The notes under the pieces are model-generated. The model had not been told where the DNA came from. It searched no databases and saw nothing but the letters and a program-made list of their open reading frames with translations. Shown piece after piece: positions 55,881-64,000 of a stretch of DNA of 64,000 bases. A program made the translations under genes and the position numbers. Every line of letters begins with the position of its first letter. The first letter of the stretch is position 1. Source of the stretch: Hysterangium stoloniferum (lineage: Eukaryota; Basidiomycota; Agaricomycetes; Hysterangiales; Hysterangiaceae). The DNA lies in assembly GCA_015178975.1 (NCBI GenBank), contig WHVD01000001.1, positions 2,976,001 to 3,040,000 of the forward strand. Reading direction: 5' to 3'.

Positions 55881-56610
55881 CAGAATTGCTTATAGGTCAA
55901 GAGAAGACTTCCTGAAGAAGGGGAGACACAGCAAATGCACCGAGGGAGGACAGCTGATGACCAATGTGATTTTACACTGAAATGGAGTTGTCAAACATTC
56001 AAAGGGATCTTGAAGGGCAGTCAACATGATGGCAGATGTGATGAGTGTGTCGAGGAAAGTACAGATGCAACAGATGCAATAATGCACCAAAGTGGGACAG
56101 ATGCGATGATGCACCAAAGTGGGACAGATGCGATGATGCACCAAAGTGTGACAGATGTGAGGATGTGCCAAAGTGGAGAGGTGGGTGTTGAAAGGGACAT
56201 TGAAGGGTGGATGGGACTGATACAACACTGGCACCAATATAGAGGCAGACAATGACAGAGATAAGATAATATGTGGCTGATAAGACTGATGCAATGCTAG
56301 CACCAATATAGAGCAAGAAAAAGACTCTTAATCTTAAGTGCATAGTTCGACAAAGAGTGAGGCTCCACTATGTAAGGTACTTTGTACTGTAAGTGCAAAG
56401 TGTCTTAATGGGGAAAGATGTGTACAAACCTGGATGATATTTCGAGAACTTTTGAAAGACTTTATATACATAAAAAAAGAACTGAGAGTGGCATGATCTA
56501 GGCAAGTGGTACAATCTAGGTGAGTGGTATAATCTACGCAAATGCATGATAATAGACACATGATATCACAGGTATTGATGATGAGATCACAGTGTAGGGA
56601 GTCTCACTCC
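55881..56610. other. Upstream region of the gypsy gag with a short tandem repeat
   Basis: Probably leader and LTR sequence of the degraded gypsy element, but no LTR ends can be fixed. A 28-bp tandem, GATGATGCACCAAAGTGGGA with flanking GACAGATGC, runs about 3-4 times at 56080-56185. Confidence 0.45.
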
Positions 56611-58972
56611 TGTAAAGATCCGTTCCCGGAAACTCTTCGGAGTATTTCCCGGATATTATCTCTGGGTCCAAACCATCTTCTGGACCAGTATCAAGATCAA
56701 GATTCCACTGGAACCTGACCCTCATCCCTTCAAGACTTCTAGTCAGACTTCCGGTCAGACTCCCGGTCAGACTCCCGGTCAGACTCCCGGTCAGACTCCC
56801 GGTCAGACTCCCAGTCAGACTCCCGGTCAGACTCCCAGTCAGACTCCCAGTCAGACTCCCAGTCAGACTCCCAGTGTGAGGTATCAGCTTTATCTCATAA
56901 TTTTCTCTTAATTTTCTTTGAATTTATTAATATTTTCTCGAATTTATTGTATTTTTATTATATTTTTATTGTGAAATATAGGCTCTATTCCTTTTAACTT
57001 CGCATAATAATAGCATATATGAACTCATATTATGCTATTATATCTTAGTTAATTTATTATAATTTTTAACTAATTATTTATATTTTATTTACTTAGTTAT
57101 TACCTTTCGGCACTTGCTGCAGCCTAGTTTGTGCATTTTTGAAGTCATGTGACTTATTAGATAAGCCTCCGGTGTTGGGATGTCACAAAGGTCACGAGTG
57201 TGACTACCCAAGTCACACAAGTCACGAATGTGACTACCCGAGTCACACAAGTCACGAATGTGACTGCCCGAGTCACACAAGTCACGAACGTGACTACCCG
57301 AGTCATTATTAGGTTCCGCCGACTCATCGTTTGCTTCCATCCCAGGACTGCGGCCTTGAACCTTCATGTTCAAGCAAGAGGTTAGAACCCTTGTCTCAGA
57401 GAAGGGAATCACATGTTAAACAAAGGGTAAATAATGAGTAGAATATAAGGTCATTATGATCTCACTAATGACCTCATAAACTAAATAGTTAGCTAATCAT
57501 TGAGTTATCAAAATGTATATAAGGAGGGCCAAGTTTCCAATAAAACCAATCTTATCACACACATATTTGCAGCACAGCACTAGCTTATCTCATCATCCTA
57601 AGGACAATAATAGCCTTAGTCTGATACACTCACTGCAAGCACCTACACTTGCAGCATCTTGAATCTTTGTCAGCAACTCTTGGACTTAGCTAATCATCTA
57701 AGTTCCCCCAGCCTCACAGCTACCCTTTAGGCTTATTAATTAGATAATAAACCTAATAAGTATCTAAGTATCCTTACTGAAATCCCTGCCAATACTAGAT
57801 TACTCAAGGCCCAGCCCTAAGTTTATTGAATTAATCAAGTACAAGCACTCAGATAATCCAATACAATTTATTTTCTCTATTAATAAATTATTTAACACCT
57901 TGTTAAATAACTATTAATAGTTACAAATAAGCATACAAGAATCCGAAGCTCTTATATCAAGTCTCTGCCAAGTTACTGCGCATATATTCAGCTTCCAGCC
58001 CCTATTCTCAAGGAATAGTTCTTTTATTGCTAAAAGAGTCATACACAGTTCTATTGAACCTTTCAATAATCAAAATAAGCATTGATTTGAGTTGTTTAAG
58101 CTTCATAGCGCAGCTCATTAATCTATCAGTATTTAAATTACTGGACCTTTGCTTGTTTTATTGTTGAAGCTCTGTGACACTATAGCATATATTGAGCTAT
58201 CTAAGAGAATCCCCTGAATACATTACACCCAGTCAGACTCCTGGTCAGACTCCCGGTCAGACTCCCGGTCAGACTCCCAGTCAGACTCCCAGTCAGACTC
58301 CCGGTCAGACTCCCGGTCAGACTCCCAGTCAGGTTTCCAGTCAGACTTCCAGTCAGACTCCCACCCAAGTCTCCGATCCAACTTTCTGACATCCACCTCA
58401 AAATCTGACTTAACTTCCGACTATGGAACACTTATAGTTTCCATATTTCTGAACCTCATCCTTGTTCCGTATTTAGTAACTGACAGGTTAACAGTTATTC
58501 ATTCACTTGTTTATTGTTCTTGTTGTATTCCCGTTTCGGAATCTTCATCCTAATCTGTCTTATTATACTTCTAGATTTGTAGTACAATTACTGGAACATC
58601 TATATAGTCTTCCATAGCTATGTACTTACTCTTTAGTTTTAATCTCGAATTAGTTTGGATCTCTTCTGTCTTTCTGTACACTCAATCTTCGGAACTCTCT
58701 GGACTCTGGATATCTGGAACTCCCGGAACTTCCAAGTATCCGTAAACATTCCGACATATATTCATCCTCTGAAATATGGACACCCAAGTGAGTGCATGAG
58801 GGCGCAGCACATAAGCTGAAGCCAAGTCCATCTGTACTCTGGTAATATTCTGATACTCCCGTTACTAATCCCCGGAAACTCCCAGACTAATTCTCCGAAA
58901 CTCCGAGGACATATTTCTGGGAAGTGTCCGGAATATCCCCGGAAATTCTGCCCCGAGATCCGGAACTTAACA
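56611..58972 (+). repeat. Family-C solo LTR with TSD ACTCC, containing a nested LTR
   Basis: It runs from TGTAAAGATCCG to CCGGAACTTAACA. ACTCC flanks both ends (56606-56610 and 58973-58977). About 1.0 kb remains after removing the nested LTR. It has a 12-bp VNTR (TCAGACTCCCGG; 56752-56874 and 58233-58365), a CTATATAGTC TATA box (about 58601) and the shared motif (58803-58829). Confidence 0.88.
56875..58227 (+). repeat. Long solo LTR inserted in the family-C VNTR, TSD CCCAG
   Basis: 1353 bp, TGTGAGGTATCAGC to GAATACATTACA, flanked by CCCAG (56870-56874 and 58228-58232). A good TATA box (TATATAAGG) is at about 57517-57526, followed by AATAAAA. A 30-bp tandem lies at 57186-57304 (CACACAAGTCACGAATGTGA units). 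No second copy is present in the window. Confidence 0.85.
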
Positions 58973-59783
58973 ACTCCCTTACATTCTACATGGTTTTAAA
59001 CATTTTTTAAAAGGTCACAGATAGTTTCAGACAATTTAAAATGTCTCTAAATGTTTTTACAGCCCTTTCCATGATATTAAATTCTGCCATTGAATATTTT
59101 GTAAACAATTCTGAATATTTTTAAGTGCTTTTAGATGGTTCTAAATGATTTTATAAATATTTCTAATCAATTTTAAACACTTTGAATTGCCTTGAAATGC
59201 TTCTAGTTCTCAAACACATAACAATGGTTGTTGAATGATTTGAAGGCTTTTAAACATTGTAAAATGGTTCTAAACAGTTTTAAATGCCTTTAAATGTCGT
59301 CAACTGCTTTTACATCATTTTATATGTTACCAAAGTTTCTTAAATGAGTGTAAATAATTTTAAATGTTCATAATAAGTTTTTCTATACGTTTCTAAATAA
59401 TTTTAAATCAATTAAAATTGTTGATACAGAGCAGCCTTCAGAGAGGAGTTCTTATGCTCAGCAGCTGGATTCATTCGTGGACAGAGGCATCAATGTTGTC
59501 AAATAATATGTGATACACCAGCAGGAAAAATCAGTCTCAATTCAGACCTTTTTAACAAGGTTTGTCGGCTTTGGTTATTGGTGGCTTTGGTGGAGTTTTT
59601 GATGTCGACTTGTGATTTAATGATTATGATTATCCATAATGGTACGCTGTCTATTTCTGAGGCTCTAACTCATAGAGTCTTTTATCATCATCAACTGCTT
59701 CACATGTGGAATTCAAGCTCTTGTTAGCATTGTTCCTGCTGACAGTGTGTGACATCCCTGTGACCAACCACACCTAGTATTCA
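58973..59783. repeat. AT-rich degenerate TTTTAAATG repeat region
   Basis: From 58985 to about 59420 the sequence is built from imperfect TTTTAAATG/TTCTAAA units spaced about 15-25 bp. The remaining 360 bp have no recognisable feature. Confidence 0.5.
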
Positions 59784-60033
59784 CACATCAGGTGTTACAA
59801 CATTTAAGGTGGCACTAAAATATTATCTAAACCTGTTTACAAAACTTTAAGTCCTAAAATGGATTTGAACTCAGTTATTACTTCAATTTAGATGTGATCT
59901 GAACTTGTTGTTTAGGACACTTTTACCAGAGTTTTTATTCTAAGTCCAGACAAATGTTTACTGTTTACCCCTTATAGAAACCTCAAGTCTGAACATAGGT
60001 TTAAAAATAAAATAAAACCCTAAGTTTTGTAAT
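59784..60033 (+). repeat. Dispersed 245-bp repeat, copy 2
   Basis: Same sequence as 48326-48569 with small indels, including an extra TTTACTG. It is followed directly by a perfect hairpin and then family-D LTR sequence. Confidence 0.65.
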
Positions 60034-60090
60034 GACCTTAAACTAATTGCCTGCATGGGTGGGTGATGAGTGGGCAATTAGTTTAAGGTC
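60034..60090. repeat. Perfect 18-bp inverted repeat
   Basis: GACCTTAAACTAATTGCC (60034-60051) and its exact reverse complement (60073-60090) flank a 21-nt G/T-rich loop. Confidence 0.85.
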
Positions 60091-60740
60091 TATCCTGTGC
60101 ACCAAGTCACCAGACTCCGACCAGACTTCTGGAACCCCTCTAACTGAGCCCCGCTCCAGTTATGGTTAAATGACCTGTCATGATTCGTTCTCCGCTCCCG
60201 TTCCGTTCTGTCCCTATTCCCAGTTTAGTATTTACTTGTTTCATTTTATGTTTAATAGTTCTGCCTCTCATTAATACCGGATTTGGTATTATTGCATTTC
60301 ACAGTCTATATAAGTCTGCTATATTCATGTACTTAGAATCCAGTTTCAATCTCGAACTAGTTTTCCCCCGAACAAGTTTGATCCTTGAACAGTCTCTAGT
60401 CCTCTTGTCTGTCTGCACACTCGATTCCCAGAACTCCCACGGGAACTCTGGAATCTATATCTTCCTGTATGCATTCTGTCAGCTCGAAATATGGACACCC
60501 GAATGAGTGTACGAGGGCGCAGCCTATAAGCTGAAGCCAAGTCCATCTCAGTCGTTCACCATATCTTTCTGGTAATTATTCTGATATCACCGTTCCTTGT
60601 ACTAATAATCCCCGGAACTTTCCCGGGACCTATTGCCCGGGGACTCCGTGGGACTATTTCCCGGAAGCAAGTGTGTGTTCGGAATAGTTACCGGAAACCT
60701 CCGCGGGACTATCCGTGGAGCTTTGTTCGGGAACTTAACA
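60091..60740 (+). repeat. Family-D LTR, 3' part
   Basis: It contains CAGTCTATATAAGTC (TATA), the shared motif (60518-60544), a CCCGGGACC-rich end and the terminus GGGAACTTAACA. The 5' end is missing. It resembles family C near the 3' end (GAAATATGGACACCC, CCCGGAA). Confidence 0.65.
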
Positions 60741-60917
60741 GGTGTTTTCTTTGTAATGGGTGTTTCCATTGTAATGGGTGTGTCCTTTGTAATGATTATT
60801 TCTTTTTGTTTCCCTTTCTCGCAATTGTTTCCTTTTGTTTCCCTTTGTAACAATTCTTTCCTTTGTAACACTTTCTGTTTCCTGAACATTTTCCATTCTA
60901 AGGGGACTTTCCTGTTA
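60741..60917 (-). repeat. Minisatellite, TTTGTAATGGGTG/GTTTCC units
   Basis: Imperfect units of TTTGTAATGGGTGT and TTTGTTTCC, the reverse complement of the GTTACAAAGGAAAC block at 48972. Confidence 0.55.
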
Positions 60918-61451
60918 GGGCAACACTAACAAGGCTACCAAACACAAGATAAAACACAGAAATATGAAGTGAAGAGGGGATAGCTCAATGACAAGGGAGA
61001 TCATACTTGTTTTAGTGGGATTCCTAAGAGATTGCAGCTAAAGACTACCTATGTACATGCCTACTATTTATACTATTTGTTTAATATTAATTTAGTATTT
61101 TTTATTTATTAGAAACTTGAGAAAAATACTAAAAATGGATTGTATGCACCATACAGTGCATAGCTGCACTTAGGTGCTTATGTCATCCCACCCGGTGCTG
61201 TGTAGGTCCACACAGCATGCCAGCGCTTGTGTAGGCTCTGACTGCAGTTGCAGTGCCAGTGCACAAGGAGGCCTCTATGGGCACACAGTGCGAAGCACTA
61301 TGTGTCCATTGGGGTGTAGGCAGTGGCAGTGTCCTTGCATCAGTGCCAACGTGAGGATGCCATATTGCCATTGCACTGTGCATGCACATTGCAACTCCAC
61401 AGTGCACACATTGTGACTCCACAGTGTGCACATTGCACCTGTGCAGTGTGC
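60918..61451. other. Unassigned sequence rich in CAGTG/CACTG
   Basis: 60970-61080 has a tRNA-like A box only (GGGATAGCTCAATGAC). 61150-61450 is rich in GTGCA/CAGTG short repeats. No gene. Confidence 0.4.
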
Positions 61452-61456
61452 CCGTG

Positions 61457-62191
61457 TGTTACGACCGTGTTGCAACCCTATCGGCCCCCGAGGTTATCAC
61501 CACTTATCAACGATTCAAGTTACTATTCAAGTCACCACATCAGAAACCATCGGCCCCTGAAGCTGATGTATGCTTTCGCGATGATCAAACTCTGTTTACA
61601 CCCACGTCAAATACTCGTATTGTCTGGTTAAACTTTTGATACGTTCCTTTTATGATGTTGATCAGTCCTATCCTATGTTTCACATATGTCTATCTATATT
61701 TGTAGTCCTCGAACTATTTCCTTTTATCGTAATTCCGCTCTCAGTTATCATCGGCCTCCAAACTAATCATAAACTTCCCGTTCCTAGTCAAGCTTATTGT
61801 TAATACCGTTTTCCACCTTTCTCCCCGTTAGTATTTTCTGGACGCCTGTTACTTGTATATGAACCCGCTGTAGTTGTAGTTACTAGGCAATCAGAATATC
61901 GACTCAGAATACCCTCATACGTCTGTAACAGTCTCATACTAAGAATCCCCTCATCCGCCTTCACGTGCACTCACCCACTCCCAGCCCCGACCCCTTGGCC
62001 CGACACTCGACTTGTCCTTCGGTTCTGATCGATATCTCACCGAAAGGAACTCCTTAGGATTAGTCTTCACCCATCCGAAATTCAAGGACACCCTATGGAT
62101 ATTTGCAAGGGTGCAGCACATAAGCTGAAACCAAGTCCTTCCAATCAGTCCCTGTCGGCCACCAACACTAGTTAGTTTTCAGTTCTTAACA
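61457..62191 (+). repeat. Family-B solo LTR with TSD CCGTG
   Basis: 735 bp, TGTTACGACCGTG to CAGTTCTTAACA, flanked by CCGTG (61452-61456 and 62192-62196). It contains AATCAGAATAT and the shared motif (62111-62138). It matches the inverted pair at 21523-23169. Confidence 0.93.
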
Positions 62192-64000
62192 CCGTGTGTC
62201 ACAATGGTGCGACCGCTTTCAATGGCAGTGGCGGCGGTGTGATTACATAATCATTCTCGCACTGTGCCTGCACTGCTACATGTAGATATAGTTAGAATAA
62301 ATTAAATTCAAAAATAAATGGCAAAAATATATATTATATATATTGCCCTGACATTTCCATTCTAATGTGACTTTCTGTTCTAACAGTTTCCCTTTTAAAA
62401 CAATGGGCCTCAGAAATACTTCAGAGTTGTCGATGTGGGGGGGTTTGGGGGGGCTTTGCCCCCCAACAAGCCGGAGCCTGAAGTGAGCAGTGGGGAGGTT
62501 GCAAAGCAACACCCCACAGCATAGCAAGGGTTCCCAGGCTTGTCATCAAAGAAAGTAAAGTTGCTTGGTGGGTGGTGGGCATTTTTAGGTGCTGCAGGTG
62601 TCCCAATGTGTGAGGGTGCAGAGTGCCCGAACAGTCTATGTGGGAGTGTTTGACTAAGCTGATGCCCAAAGGTCCTTATTACTCAGCACGGGAGCAAATG
62701 CAGAGGCTTTTTGGCATTCGCAGGAGCATTTCTGCATTCATGGGAGTATTTTGTGACACATGGAAGCATTTTGTGACACATGGAAGTATTTTGTGACACA
62801 CGGAAGTATTTATACAAGCACGGGAGTATTTTGTCATGCGTGCAGAGGTATTTTTACATGCGTGGGAATATTGTTACACGCGTGGGTGTATTTTATCACG
62901 TGCACGGAGGTATTTTCCAATGCCATGGGAGTATTGTTACAGGTGCGGGAGTGTTTTGTCACGTGCATGGAAGTATTGTTACATGCGCGGGAGTATTTTG
63001 TGATGCCGCGGGAGTATTTGTCACATTTGTGGAACCATTTCACAGGGCCTAATGAAGACATTTCCCACAACTCGCCAAGTCACATTTCCTGCACCCTTTA
63101 CATAAGCATTTCCCACAACGTTTCCAGGGGAATTCCCGCACCCCTCACGGGGGCATTTTCGTGGAACTATTTCCCACACCCCTGGAAGCCATTTTCCCGG
63201 AGAAGGATGCTAAATCCCCAGAGGAGGTCTACATGGTTTTCCGGGGTAATTAAAATAAAATACAATAAATCAAAATAACATAGGATAAATCAAGATAAAA
63301 TACAAATAAAATATTTAAAAATAAAATAAAATAGGATAAATTGAAATAAATACAAAAAATGAAAGTAAAATGCTTAAAAATTGAATAAAATAGAGTAAAC
63401 TAAAGCAAAATGTAATAAATCAAAATAGAAAACAATAAATCAGGATAAAATAAAATAAATCAAAATCAAATACAATAAATCAAAATAAAATGTTTAAAAA
63501 TAGAATAAAACAGAATAAACCAAAGTAAAAGGTATTAAATCAGAATAAAATACAAGGAGTCAAAATAAAATACAATAAAATAAAATAAAATAAAATAAAA
63601 TAAAATAAAATAAAATAAAATAAAATAAAATAAAATAAAATAAAATAAAATACAATACAATAAATAACACTGAATCCAAATGAAGTACAATAAATTAAAT
63701 TAAAATACCATTTGTCACCTTTGTTTCCATTTGTCACTGTTGTTTTCTTTTGTAATGGTTTTTACATATATTTGTTACCTTTGTAACTGTTTCTGTTCTC
63801 TGAACAGTTTCCATTCTCTGAACAGTTTCCATTCTCTGAACAGTTTCCATTCTCTGAACAGTTTCCATTCTCTGAACAGTTTCCATTCTCTGAACAGTTT
63901 CCATTCTCTGAACAGTTTTCCTTCCTTTAAAAACTTTCTGGGCTTTTTGTCACAATTGTTTTCTTTTGACACGATTGTTTCCTTCTGTTGTAATGGGTGT
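62192..64000 (-). repeat. Composite minisatellite element, copy 2 (reverse, runs off the edge)
   Basis: Blocks appear in reverse order to 48972-50743: the G/C tract (TTTGGGGGGGCTTTG) near 62450, GGGAGTATTTTGTGACACATG units (62690-63050), TTTCCCACA segments, AT-rich AAATCAAAATAAAATAC units (63250-63710) including a pure TAAAA run (about 63568-63655), and CTGAACAGTTTCCATTCT units (63785-63915). The last 80 bp resume the TTTGT/GTTTCC block. Internal open frames are repeat artefacts. Confidence 0.65.

Noticed and set aside
60970-61050. GGGATAGCTCAATGAC resembling a tRNA or SINE A box
   Set aside because: No B box (GGTTCRANNCC) or T arm follows.
63540-63737. AT-rich frame encoding Phe/Tyr/Leu repeats
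   Set aside because: Product of the TAAAA microsatellite.

Overview
The window looks like genomic DNA of a filamentous basidiomycete, most likely an Agaricomycete. Introns are short (about 45-80 nt) with GTRNGT/YAG borders, and the host genes are typical eukaryotic ones (NKAP, a twin-CX9C mitochondrial protein, a Tim44-like/MBA1 protein, a RING E3 ligase). Most of the rest is nested LTR retrotransposons, Tc1-type DNA elements and minisatellites. The species is not assigned. All exon joins come from reading frames and splice signals, without transcript evidence.

Region 1 (1-12.3 kb) is gene-rich. In order it holds a partial membrane protein with a RING-like Cys/His cluster (-), a 7-exon RING-finger protein (-), a MIX17/CHCHD2-type protein (-), a divergently transcribed MBA1-like mitochondrial protein (+) only 71 bp away, an NKAP homolog (+) immediately downstream, about 2.5 kb without a gene, and a kinase-like protein (-).

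Region 2 (12.3-45 kb) is a nest of transposons. An internally deleted Ty3/gypsy element (12966-17061, -) is split by a Tc1-type element. A 14.2-kb LTR element (17504-31704, TSD CATTG) lies inside a pseudogene copy of a PD-(D/E)XK-like gene whose intact paralog is at 44966-46211. Inside that LTR element are a Tc1 element in the 5' LTR, an inverted pair of family-B LTRs, broken gag and pol, and about 4 kb of extra ORFs after pol, one antisense. A second, minus-strand chromodomain gypsy element (31988-38778) carries a zinc-cluster/coiled-coil pseudogene on the opposite strand and is split by a 1.2-kb TRIM (TSD GAAGC). Next come a Tc1 fragment, an inverted pair of LTRs, two Ty1/copia fragments and a second TRIM (TSD CCTAT).

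Region 3 (45-48.3 kb) is a small island with the intact PD-(D/E)XK-like gene and a 411-bp miniature LTR element whose two identical 128-bp LTRs each contain a tRNA-like sequence (TSD AAACC).

Region 4 (48.3-64 kb) has no intact gene. It contains composite minisatellite elements in two opposite copies, LTRs and solo LTRs of several families (TSDs GGGGC, ACTCC, CCCAG, CCGTG), an AT-rich MITE-like insertion and a decayed gypsy gag-pro-RT.

Two themes link the elements. First, at least three families show an 11-12-nt complementarity between a site just inside the element and a site within its own LTR, as expected for Tf1-like self-priming. Second, five otherwise different LTR groups share a motif close to ATAAGCTGAAGCCAAGTCC near the LTR 3' end.
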